Assembly: GCA_019677205.1 (NCBI GenBank) | Contig: JAAMXY010000262.1 | Location: forward strand, 1-64,000 | Source of the DNA: Pinguiococcus pyrenoidosus | Lineage: Eukaryota > Sar > Pinguiophyceae > Pinguiochrysidales > Pinguiochrysidaceae | Direction: 5' to 3' | DNA: 64,000 nucleotides | Shown here: positions 23,372 through 34,500 of the stretch, in pieces | How positions within the stretch are numbered: the stretch's first letter is position 1 | Layout of the letters: the number at the start of each line of letters is the position of its first letter | The notes under the pieces: model-generated | Told to the model about the DNA's origin: nothing | Databases searched by the model: none | What the model saw: the letters and a program-made list of their open reading frames with translations, nothing else | Program-made: the position numbers and the translations under genes

Positions 23372-24960
23372 ATGACACAAAATGGAGACGCCGACTGGGA
23401 CCAGCTGCTGGAGCACCAGAGCCAACGACTCGAAGGAAGTGGGATAGGTACGCGGCTTCTCCCGACGCTGCGCCGCACGGCTTCCGTCGTGAAAGCGCAG
23501 CGTATCTCAGAGCGATCAAAGGCGCAAGAGATGCCGCGCAGAAACTCGCGGAAAACGGAGTAGAAAGGCCTCCACTCCGCGGAGACGCCGGCGGTGCTCA
23601 TCCGTAGGACCGCAGTGCAGCCAAAGATCTGGAGGCGTGGGAGCCGTCCAAGCGCCGGCCACGATTCGCTGGGGAGCAGCGAGGAAGGAGGAAGGCGTGA
23701 GATCGGTGGCCGAAGTGCGTTGCTGCGGTCTGCAAAGAGGGTTCTGAGCGGGTGGAGACCACAGCTTTTCGTGGGTCCAGTGGCTACCAGCATGGCATGG
23801 AAGCCTATTCAGGAAGCGACGGCGTCTTTTCCTCTGTCCGGAGCTCACGTGGGTCTCGATTTTGCAGGCACCTCTGGCCCCCCCGGTCGAGGCGTTCCCG
23901 ACCTGGAGGAGTCGAGCGATCTCAGCGGCAGTGAGGAGGAGACCACGTGGATATCCTGGTTCTGCAATCTTCGTGGCAACGAGTTCTTCGTGGAGGTGGA
24001 CGAGGCCTACATCCAGGACGACTTCAATCTCACGGGCCTGGCGAGCATGGTGCCGTACTACGACTATGCTCTGGATCTCATCCTTGACCTCGAGTTCCCT
24101 ACGGACGTGCTCACGGAAGAGCAGCAGGAGCTCGTCGAGAACGCGGCGGAGATGCTCTACGGGCTCATCCACGCGCGCTACGTGCTCACCAACCGAGGCA
24201 TGGACCAGATGCTGGAGAAGTACCGTCGCGCCGAGTTCGGGCGGTGCCCGCGCGTCCTCTGCCGCGGCCAAGCCGTGTTGCCGACGGGGCTCAGCGACAT
24301 GCCTCGGCATGACCAGGTCAAGATCTACTGCCCAAGCTGCAGGGAGGTGTACACGCCCAAGAGCTCGCGGCAAGGGTCACTGGATGGAGCGTATTTTGGG
24401 ACGACGTTTGCACATCTGATGCTCATGTGCCATCCGGAAGCGATTCCCAACCCGGGTCTCGACAAGTACGAACCAAGGTGAGCCCGCCGCAGCTTGGCTT
24501 CGCCCGGTCCCCATTGTGCGCGGCATCTGCTGATTACGACGCCCCGTAGGATCTATGGCTTCCGCATCAGCAAAAAGTCAATCTATTACACGAGGGAAGA
24601 GGCGGGGAGCAACGGAGCGAGCGGCAAGTCCGGCGCGGACCACAGCTCACGGAGAAGATTGGAATCGAGGTGCGAAAAGGCATTCGAGAAGCGTACAAGC
24701 TGAGCGGTCGCGTTTCACTGATCTGCTGCGCACCTGACTTCGCCAGGTCATCAGCCGGGAGGTCAGCTCACGGGGGAGGCGGCGCCGCGACGCGGACTCG
24801 GGATGCACCACGCGGCCAATCGGAGACGGCTGCAGCAGGTAGTACTCAACGCAGCTCGAGGCCGGAGGCACCGAAGACCGCTGCGCATCCGCCGCCTGCG
24901 CCCTCGAATGACTCAGCCCCAGCGGTCGAAGCGGAGCTCCCGAAGACGGCGGCGTCGTAG
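23372..24960 (+). CDS. CSNK2B: Casein kinase 2 regulatory subunit beta with extended tails
   Basis: Exons are 23372-23447, 23868-24477, 24550-24669 and 24747-24960, giving 339 residues against about 215 in animals. The start [20 protein letters not shown] joins through a 420-nt intron to an acidic segment ([14 protein letters not shown]) and then the conserved core: [37 protein letters not shown], the zinc finger CPRVLC...[22 protein letters not shown] and [11 protein letters not shown]. By family it dimerises and assembles CK2 alpha into the tetrameric Ser/Thr kinase. The C-terminal extension after the core is about 100 residues, rich in Ala, Pro, Ser and Gly and likely disordered. It is reached through a 77-nt intron with good borders, so it appears genuine. 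Confidence 0.92.
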
Positions 24961-25547
24961 CTGGTGACACTTCCGGAGTCCTGCGTAGTGGAAGCCCTAG
25001 GTGCTGAGGATTGCCTCCTTCCCGGTGTGAAGTTTTGTGCTCCGCTTTCGCGCGAGCTTTGCAGGCTGTCGACCTACGTTTCGCATCGTGTGCAAACGCC
25101 GCGAAACCCGGATTCCCGCACGTCCAGTGTACGCTAGGTGTCCAATTTGTGGGAAGGTTCACATGCCACTTGTGCCAGCTTGATGTAATTTTCCTCGCCC
25201 CGCTCGCAATCGGATGCGCAGTCCGGAGAAAATGAGAAGGTGTCGGCCAGGAGCAGCAAGTTCCGACGCGTGTGGTTTGCGGCTGTCTTTGGACATGAGT
25301 ATCAATAGTGATAGAGACGAAGGAAGCCCAGCACGAGAAGCTACTTTTCTTGCGTCTCTCTTATGAGCACGCAACACAACGCAACACCACGCAACGCAAC
25401 GCAACGTAACTGCCAGCCAGTCGAGCCTCTCCCTTTTCGTGGAACGTGAAGAAAAGAGGGAGCCGGTGCAAAATCTACAGGGTGCTATTGGGACCCCTCC
25501 GCTCCAGGAGGACTCGAGGAGGACTCGAGGAGGACTCGAGGAGGACT
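24961..25547. other. Convergent spacer, CK2 beta and NOP16, with repeats
   Basis: No gene is supported. It contains an ACGCA-type short repeat (about 25373-25412) and the first copies of an 11-bp repeat that runs into the NOP16 stop. Confidence 0.6.
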
Positions 25548-25562
25548 CTAGGAGGACTCCTC
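25503..25562. repeat. 11-bp GGAGGACTCGA tandem repeat overlapping the NOP16 stop codon
   Basis: Five copies of an 11-bp unit are seen. A C-to-T change in one copy creates the CTA that is the NOP16 TAG stop (25548-25550) on the minus strand. Confidence 0.85.
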
Positions 25563-26677
25563 GGCTACCTCGCTGGGGACGGGGATCAACCGCTGCGCGC
25601 CTTCAAGCAGCAAGAACCTTGAGGCCATCTTCCGCAGCTTGGCCTCCGTGTACTGCATCACGTTCGTGTCTATGTCCATGAACATGGCCTAGAGGGGAGA
25701 ATGGGACGGGATCAGGGTTCCATCTCCTGCTGAGAACGGCTCCCGATGCAGGTATCGCGACGCTGTTGAAGCCCGTCGTCCAAGCACTCTACGAAACACA
25801 AAGGTGCACGGATAGCGGGGTTTCACTCCAGCCACGCCTTCCGTACGCTCCGGGTGGTAAGGACTGCCCGGCTCCTTCACAGTGCAGGCCGTTTTGGTGC
25901 TGCACAGGTCCGAAACTGGACGCCCTGAACCGCCCTTGACGCCATCCGAGCGCGACTTTTACTTGGTGGTTGCTCTTGCTCAATGAATTTGAACTCAAAG
26001 CCGGAGGACGCGAGGCACGAGTTCAGCTAGGGCATGAGCTGTACACTATCTGCTTTCCCTACATCCCAAGGTCCCAAGGTCCCAACGTCCCAACGTCCCA
26101 ACGTCCCAACGTCCCAACATCACTACGTCCCTACGTTCCTGCTTAGCTACCTGACTCGGCAAAATACATACCTTGTAGTCCTTCCCGTGCTTCTTCATCT
26201 GCTTGGCTATGTATCTCTGGTCCTCCTGCGATGTGTTCCACGCAGTGCGTCACGGCCTGAGGAGCTCAGTTGCTTTGGCGTGAATGCTAAGAGTCCGAAC
26301 CTCGCTCATGGGTCTTCGTCGCGGATTCCGGTCCACATCCAGGCTGTCCGACGCGGGGATTTCGGCGAAGGTGACCTCCTGCAGGGTTTCCGCTACCAGC
26401 TTGGGGCCTTTCTTCGTCGATTTTCGCCCGAACTCGCCATTCACGTTGAAGTTCAGGCCCACCCGCTTCAAGTTCTCCGCCGGCGGGAGCTTTTCATCCC
26501 ACACCTACGTCCATCCGGCAGGCTCAGTGGCGACTAGCGAGCGCCCTTGGCGAAGTTTGCGCAGGCGCCAACCTTCTTCAGCGAGCGATCCGTGACCACT
26601 GGACGCACGATCTTGTTCTTGCGAGATACTCGCTGGCGGCCGCTGCGGCGCTTCTTGCTCCGGCCGGCCTTCACCAT
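25548..26677 (-). CDS. NOP16: NOP16, 60S ribosome-biogenesis factor
   Basis: Four small exons on the minus strand join in phase 0: 26677-26573, 26504-26301, 26225-26172 and 25688-25548, giving 167 residues, close to the human length of 178. The N-terminus is basic (MVKAGRSKKRRSGRQRVSRKNK). Exon 2 starts VWDEKLPPAENLKRVGLNFN, matching the WDKK..QNLKEMGL core of Nop16. Exons 2-4 then give PMSE-EDQRYIAKQMKKHGKDYK-AMFMDIDTNVMQYTEAKLRKM, matching the family C-terminus around HGEDYKAMARD and the final R-x-K-I segment. By family it is a nucleolar protein of pre-60S particles. The third intron is 483 nt and carries a GTCCCAAC repeat. No exon exceeds 204 nt, which makes the gene easy to miss. Confidence 0.85.
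26064..26130. repeat. GTCCCAAC tandem repeat in NOP16 intron 3
   Basis: About seven 8-9 bp copies lie inside the unusually long third intron of NOP16 (26171-25689). Confidence 0.8.
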
Positions 26678-28559
26678 GGCCTCACTGCCGCGGCGTTGGC
26701 AGCGGAGAAGGCAGGGGTCTGTCGAAGGAAACAGACGGCTTCGCTGAATGACAGACGGTTTCGCTGAATGACATATGATTTCGCTGAATAACAGCGAGTC
26801 AGGTGATCTGGAATGGATGGATATAGCTAGCATTCATATGCGGTAGATGAATTCTTGTTGCCGAGCATACGTAGTCAATGAAATTGTAGATAATTTGGAA
26901 ACGCTAGGTTCTTTGGAATGCACGATCAGCTGAACCGCAACTCTGAACTGTTTTCTGCGATGGAGGCTTCGCAGGCTTGGCTGCAGCTGCGAAAGGGAGA
27001 GTGGGACTGCCGTAATTCAGAGCTGTGGAACGTCGCCTAAGACTGCGGTGAGGAGGCTGGTGGGCTGGGCGTCTCCAGGACTGCCTGCATGGTGATCAGC
27101 CACGTCGACTCGCAGCTCGGAGCTAGCTAGCAACTCGCTCCAAAAAAGCAGCGCAGCCGGCCCGGCCCAGAAAGGCAGAAGCAAAAGGAGAAGTCAAGGA
27201 CAGGCAGGCAGAGGCAGGAAGGACAGATCGCAGCGCTCGCAGCCGACTTCCGTTGGGGAAAAAAAACAAAAACTGCTCTTTGCCCAACCACACAAACTAT
27301 GTGCGTACGCAGCCACGCACGACTGGCCGCTGCCCCAGGCAAGCATGAAGCAGACACGAGCAGCGCTGGTGGACGTGGTTTCGCTCCGCTTGTTGTGTCC
27401 GCGGCGACGCACTGCTCGAGCAAAACTTCGGGACGTTCGGAAGAGGGCGCTGGCTGCGTATGGCGCGATCTCTTGCGTTCCGAACTAAACGCAGCGCGAA
27501 TCAGCGCGCGCAGCCAAGCTAGTGGAAGCTCGAAGAAAAGGAATCATCGAACACGTGTGGAGAATTTCTGGCATCTACCAATGGTGTGCGATCCACAAAA
27601 AATCGCGCTACTTATTCAGCGATCCAACTGTCAACGCTCGACCGCTGAACCAATCGATTCCTCGTCGGCCCCTTTTGTCCTATGCATGGGGTAAGTGCGT
27701 TTCGAAGGCAAGACGGCGTGGAACTGGACACATGCTTGCTTCTCCCCAATTATTCAGGAAAATAACGTTCGGAGAGTATCCAACTAGAATCTGTACTCGT
27801 ACCTTGGGGCCAATCGTGGGGCCGACCGTTCGGCCTCTCGAGTCTATTTACGCGGCGCATAAGCAGATACTGCAAGCCATGAGAATACCCAGCATAACTG
27901 GCGTTTTCGCGCCATAATTTGTCGTTGACATCTGCGAAAACAGTCCTGCTGCCGAGCCTTCGCGCCGCGCGCGACTCCTAAAGCCTCCCAGGACGCGTCC
28001 TCGGCAGTCCTCGCGCGCGAGACGGCCCGGTCTCGAAGATCAGCCCGCGCTTGTCCGGCTGTCCAGTACGTGTCTGCGCGAGGAATGCGTCCACTGAGGG
28101 CGCCAGTTGCGGCCGCGGAGACTTCGGAGCGCTGAGCTGAAGCGCGCGTGAGGCCTGCGGACCTTCCTCGGCCTGTCCGGGCCGGCCACGGGCGTTGGAA
28201 GGTGCGCTTCGGGTGCCGACTCAGAACCTAACGGTCTCGGCAGGAGAAGCGAGAGGAGTTCGTGAGAGTTCCGGAGGCGTTTCGCGCCGCGGGCCGTGAT
28301 CTGGACATCGCTTCTGCACGTGCGCTTCTGGGAGTGAGCTCTTGGCGGAAGAAGAAGCTGCCGAGAGGGCGCGAGAGCGCGCGAACGGGGGACGCAACCG
28401 CGGATCGTTCAGACGGCAGTTGTCCTTCGGGCGGAGATAGGAGAGACGAAGATCGACGCATGGCACCCGAGCTACAAGCTGGCAGGCTGACGTCGTTGCT
28501 CACGCTGTCTAGGAAAGAGGAACGACGCGGACGGGCGGCCTTGAGAGCCAGTTGGGAGG
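26678..28559. promoter_or_regulatory. Long divergent intergenic region, NOP16 and cyclase-PDE gene
   Basis: At 1.9 kb this is the longest gene-free stretch in the window. Small open frames occur (for example around 27522-27917) but none begins with a supported ATG or resembles a known family. It may hold a long 5' UTR or upstream exons of the giant gene. No RNA gene was recognised. Confidence 0.4.
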
Positions 28560-31500
28560 ATGAAGTATCTACCGACCCTGACGTCGTATGTGCCCCGGCT
28601 GATTGTCCAGCATCTCATAGACGACCCGGCCACGAATGTCCCCCGGCGGCAGCGGTGCGAGAGCGTGTGTATTTTTTGTGATGTGTCCAGGTTCACCATG
28701 CTGGCGGAGACCCTGGCGGCGAAAGGCCGCGGCGCAGAGGGGCTGGCCAAGCTGCTGAACTCGTACTTCGAGCAGATGGTGCGCCTCATCGGCAGCGAAG
28801 GCGGAGACGTGTTCAAGTTCGCCGGAGACGCGATGATCGTGCTCTGGCCGCCCGGCAACGAGGAGCTCGTCCTGCGGCTGCGCCGAGCCGCCCAGTGCGC
28901 CGTGGCGATCCAGCAGTATCTTGACAGCGCCGAGCTGGAGGAGGGCATCCGCCTGTCGGTGAAGATTGGCATCGGCTTCGGCTCCGTGAGCATCCTGCAC
29001 ATTGGCGGGGTGCGCAACCGCATGGAGTATCTGGCGGTCGGGGACCCGCTGCTGCAGGCCTTCCAGGCCGAGCACCACGCGACGGGCGGGCAGATCATCG
29101 TCTCCAAGAAGGGCTGGGAGCTCATCGGCAGCTTCTTCCAGGCGGCGCAGAGCTTCGAGGACGGCTACGTCGAGCTGGCGTGGAAGGAGGAGGTCAAGGG
29201 GCTGCGGAAGCACAAGGGACCCGCCATGCAGGTGTCGCAGCTCGAGGATCCCTCCCTGGAGAACCGCGTCCGTGCCTACGTCGCCGGCGCCATCCTGCCC
29301 AACCTGAACGCCGACTCGCGCGACGACGAGAGCTGGGGCAACGAGACGCGCTACGTGAGCACCATGTTCGTGAACCTCGGACTCAGCAGCGAGAACCTCC
29401 TGGCCGCGGGCTTGTACGACGAGGCGATGTTCCAAGTCCACAACGTGCTGACCAGCGCGCAGCGGGCCGTGTACAGATACGAGGGCAGCATCAACAAGTT
29501 CCTCATGGACGACAAGGGCTCGACGCTGATCGCCTGCTTCGGCCTACCCCCGGTCTCGCACGAGGACGACAGCCTGCGTGCCGTCCTCGCTGCGATCCTG
29601 ATCTGCGAGAAGCTCTTCGAGCTGGGCTTCCGGGCGTCCATCGGCATCACCACGGGGCACGTGTTCTGCGGAACGGTCGGCAACCGGACGCGCCGCGAGT
29701 ACAGTATCCTGGGCGACCCGGTCAACTTGAGCGCACGGCTCATGCAGGCCGCAACCACGATGTTCTCCGGCGGCGTGCTTTGTGACCAGGCCACGAGGGA
29801 CGACTGCGGCGGCCTGCTTTGCTTCCAGGCGCTCGGCGAGATCACGGTGAAGGGCAAGGCGCAGCCCGTGCAGATCTACCAGCCGTATCCGGACAGCACC
29901 ATCCCGGGGCCTGCGCTGGACGCCGGCGAGAACGCCTACCGGACGATCCACGACGAGCAGCTGAGGACCTACGCGGCGCACAGGACCCTGGCCGCGCTGC
30001 AGCCCTTCTTCACCCGTGCCCAGGGAGGCTCCCCGGCGGGGTCGTATCTGATGACCCGTGGGGCCGGGTCACCCCCGACGCAGAGCCAAGTAGACGACAC
30101 CGTGGACGCGCGGACGTCCACCGCGGTGACGCAGGTGACCCAGCTGAGCGCGGCCGGCTCCTCGCGCCGGCAGGAACGGCAGAAGAGCACCGGCCGCCGC
30201 GGCTCCGTCATCGTGAGCAACACGTCGAGCCCGTCGACCAACGCGTCCATGAGCAGCGCGCAGAAGCAGAGCGGCTTCCTGTCGTCCATCTTCAAGTCCG
30301 GCTCGGGAGGGGAGCAGGTCGACTCACCGCTGCGCAGCGCGTCCGGCACGGTGCCCCAGGCGGGCGGGTCCGCAAACGGCGTGCACTTCGGCTCCACGGG
30401 AGCGAGCGCGAGGGCCATCCACCGGAGGACGAGCCGGCCGTCCATCGCCGATACGGCGCTGCACAGTCTCACGGATGGACGCCCGACCATGCACCGAGCC
30501 ACGGGTCGGCACGTCGGTGGGGTCATGGCCAGCACCGTGGTGATCACCGTGCCGCAGTCTCTGAGACTCGACAACATCTCCGAGCACAGCCCGATGCTGG
30601 CGCCGATCTTGTTCACGGAGGTCCTGACCTTCAACGGCCTCTTCGAGGAGGCGGTGCAGCGAGCGAAGGAGCAGGGCCTGCTCATGGACGACGAGGTTGG
30701 CTTGCCGCTGTCGGAGTTTGCGCTGAACTTCAGTGGCACGCGGCTCTTCCTGCCGCAGTACTCGGACAGCGGGGGCGGCTTCCCCATTCGATGGCTCGCG
30801 CACATGGCCTGCGAAGCCGTGTCCCCGTCGAGAAGAGGCAACCTGGACGAGCTGCTCGTCCCCCAGTGCGTGGAGATGCTCCTCGTGCGAGGAAGTGAAC
30901 GCTTCCACGTGCAGTCTCGCACGGCGCTCACCCGTCGAATGCTGCTGGAGTGCAAGATCAACCTGCTCGGTGGCGGCGCTTCTGATGCGCGGGGTCGCGT
31001 GGTCATCCTGGAAGGCGAGCCTGGCTCTGGCAAGACGACCCTCCTGGCGAATCACATCGCGTGGACCCTGCCGCGAGCTTGCCCCGTGTTCTACATCGCG
31101 GCTTGCGGATTCGCCTCGGCCGAGCCCCACGCGATCGCGGGCTGCTGGACGTCCATCATCAAGCAGTTCATCGGCTTCCGGCTGAAGCTGGCGAGGAAGA
31201 ATGCCGTGCTGGGCAAGGAGGACATGGCCGGCCAGTTCGTCACCGCGACGGACGTCGTCCGCCACTACCTGAACAAGTACGGCAAGGGCGACGACGCGGA
31301 CGACAACGAGCTCGGCATGCTCGATCTCATCCTGGGGACGGACTTCAAGAGGCAGGCGCGCATGAGGCGCGATTCCTTGACAGTGTCCTCTGGACAGACC
31401 GGCCAGGCCATGCCGGAGATGCCGGAGACCCCCGAGCACGTGATGCGCATGCGGGTGATGTCGACTCTCTTCGTCCTCGTGAAGGCCATGGCCTTCGAGT

Positions 31501-34500
31501 TCAAGCCCGTGGTCATCATCGACGATGCGCACCACTGCGACGCCTTCTCCTGGTCCCTCGCGCACGCGGTGGCCATCGGGCGCCTCGAAGACGGCTCGTC
31601 GGCGGAGCCGTCGCTCCCCAGGTCTTCGCGGCACTCGGGCATGCGCAGTCCCCGGCCCACGGTCATGTCCAGCAGGACGTCCAAGGTGACGGAGGAGATC
31701 AAGTCCAGCGCGCTGCCGATGGTCCTGGTGATGTGCTGCCGGCCCCTGCTGCACTACCGCTCCGCCTTCAGTTCGCTCCCGCCGGACTTCTCCGAGCTGA
31801 CGAACCTCGGCTCCACGCTGTCCCTGAAGGTCGACGGCCTCCCGCCCGAGGAGGTCGAAGAGCTGATCTGCGAGCGCCTCGGCACGGACATGATCACGGA
31901 CCAGCTTTTCAAGCTGGTGGAAGACTTCTGCTTGGGCATGCCCGAGGCGGTGCAGAACCTGATGACGACCCTTCGCGCCGCCAGTCCGGCGCTCATCGAG
32001 TACGCGGAGATGGATGCCGATGACGATATGTCCGCCAACGCCCCGGGCAGCCCGACCGCTGGAAGCCCCGCCCACAGTGGGATCATGACCACGGACGTGG
32101 CGAGGGAGCCGCGAGCGCCGCACGCGGACAGCATCATGAACCCAGCCGGCGAGCTCCTCTCCCAGATGGGGGCAAAGCTTGTCGATGGCTTCCGCTTCGA
32201 GAACTGTCCGCTTCCCGCGCTGTCAGGCAAGCAGCTCGCGGCTCGCGTGGACCGCCGCTCCTCGCTGCAGCAGCTCATCCTGAAGACCGCGTCCTTGTGC
32301 CCGAAGCGGTCGCGGGAAGACTTCCTGTGGGGCCACCTGCTCAACATCTTCCCCGCCGAGAGCTACCTGAAGATGGGAACGGAGATCGACACGTCGGACC
32401 TGCGCGCGGCCAGGCGGGAGCTGGAGGACTCGGGGATCATCGTGGAGGTCGAGAACGAGAATGCCAACGTCCATCACGTGGATCTGAAGTACACGGACGA
32501 CGACTCGAACCGCGCGTACCGCTTCATCTACGGCCAGATGCCGGCGGTGCTGCAGGAGAGGATGCTGCGCTGGCAGGTGGACGCGATCAACTCGCGCGTG
32601 CGAAAGCTGAAGGACAAGATCGACTCGGTGCTGCGGAAGCGCATGATGGAGCGGATGAACGGTGCGATGACGGAAAGCCTTGCGGAGGGTGAACTGGAGA
32701 TTCAGAAGGATTCCACGAGCAAATACATGATGCGGAAGCTGAAGAGGCAGATACAGGGCGGGGACTGGAAGACCCGGATGTGTCGCCTGAACGTCAAGAA
32801 CCTGAGCATGTACAAAGACGAGCAGTCCGACCAGCCGACCCAGGTCATCTACATGGACGGGGCGCGCTGCGAGGTGGAGCCGGCGGATCTCATGAAGAAG
32901 GAGTACTGCCTTCGCATCGACGCCAAGTCCTGGGAGAAGGACGGCCGCAGGAACGACTACATGCGGAGCTTCATCCTCTGTGCGAAGACCAAGGAGCAGT
33001 TCCTGCATTGGGAGCAGATGATCAAGCTGTCCATCGAGCAGTGCCTCAAGGAGAAGGAGCAGAAGCGGCAGAAGCTGAGTCGCACGCTCACGTCGAACCT
33101 CGCCGAGGACGACGCCGACGACGGATCGAGCTCCCTGGTGACCGACTCGACGTACCGAGACGCCAAGCTGGAGGTCCACCTCCACCAGTGCAAGGGCCTC
33201 TGCTGCGCCGACGACTGCCAGATGTCCATTCCGTACTGCGTCATCGAGGTGGACGACCTGAAGAAGCGCACGCGGTACCTGCAGAGCGTGAGCCTCGTGC
33301 CGGAATGGGACGAGAGGGTCATGTTCAGCACCAACCAGCGCCAGTGGATCAAGGGCAACGTGACCATCCAGGTGTGGAATCGCAACTTCCTGCTGAGCGA
33401 CGACTTCCTGGGGCAGGCGACGATCCCCCTGCAGATCGTGAGGCCGTCGCTCGAGGATCTCACGGGGGAGGACGGCATCCCGGAGCGGCTCTACCAGTGG
33501 GTGGACCTGTACGACCGGAGCGGCAGTCGCACGCGCGCGAAGATCCATGTCGCGATGATCCTGACCCCAACGCTGCAGATGCGGGAGCAGATCGAGGCGG
33601 TGGGTGGCCTGGACACGTACCTCGAGGGCCTCGAGAGGCGCTTGGAACGAGAGTCGCATGTCATGGCCGACGCCGCGGTCGCGGCGGCAGCCGCCGCCAA
33701 GCAGAGGAACTCGAGCATGGACCACAGTCTCGTCGAGTCCCGCGTGTCGTCCGTGTCCAACGTGTCTCCCACCAGCCGCCCGGCGCCCATCTCGCTGCCG
33801 CCGCACCCGGCCAGATCAAGCTCGATCTCGGGCGCCTCGGGCCACCATCGAAGCCCGAGCTCCCGGATGAGAATGATGATGATGATGCGTGGGCGAGCGG
33901 GCACCACCGGGTCCGCCGGGCCGGAGCTGCCCGGCGGACCCGGCAAGAAGGCGTTCTTCGGAGGCAGCTCGGCGGAGATGGAAGTGGTGCGGCGGGTCTC
34001 CGCTGATCTCCGGAGCATCGAGCGCGGCGTCGCCCCGGAAGCGACGCATGACCGAGCGGTGTCGGAGAGCTGGGTCCGCGCGGAGTTCGAGGCCATTCTG
34101 GAGATGCTCAACGCCCAGCAGCCGGATCGCGCGGCGAACACGCTCCAGTCCAAGCTGGAGGAGATGGCGGATCAGGCCGAGCTTGCGGAGCACGACAAAA
34201 GGTGGCTCGCGTCGGAGTACACCCGGGCGATCTCCAGCCCCATCTCGAGCGTCGGCGATCTCTCGAGGAGATCGTCTCGCGGGCAGATTCGGACGCAATC
34301 TCCGGGCGGCGACATTGCCGACGCGGAGGCCAGGATCTCCTTCTCGGAGGACACGCTGGAGGCGCTGGACTGGAAGCCTGCGCAGCCGTCGTCCCCCGGA
34401 CTGGCCAGGACCAAGCTCGCCGGAGCGAGGAAGCGCAAGTCCCAGGTGGGAACGGACTGGTATTACATCGACGAGGAGGGTGCCAGCCAGGGGCCCTTCG

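Noticed and set aside
27522-27917. 131-codon open frame in the long intergenic region
   Set aside because: The frame begins at GTG rather than ATG and has no family resemblance or splice context.
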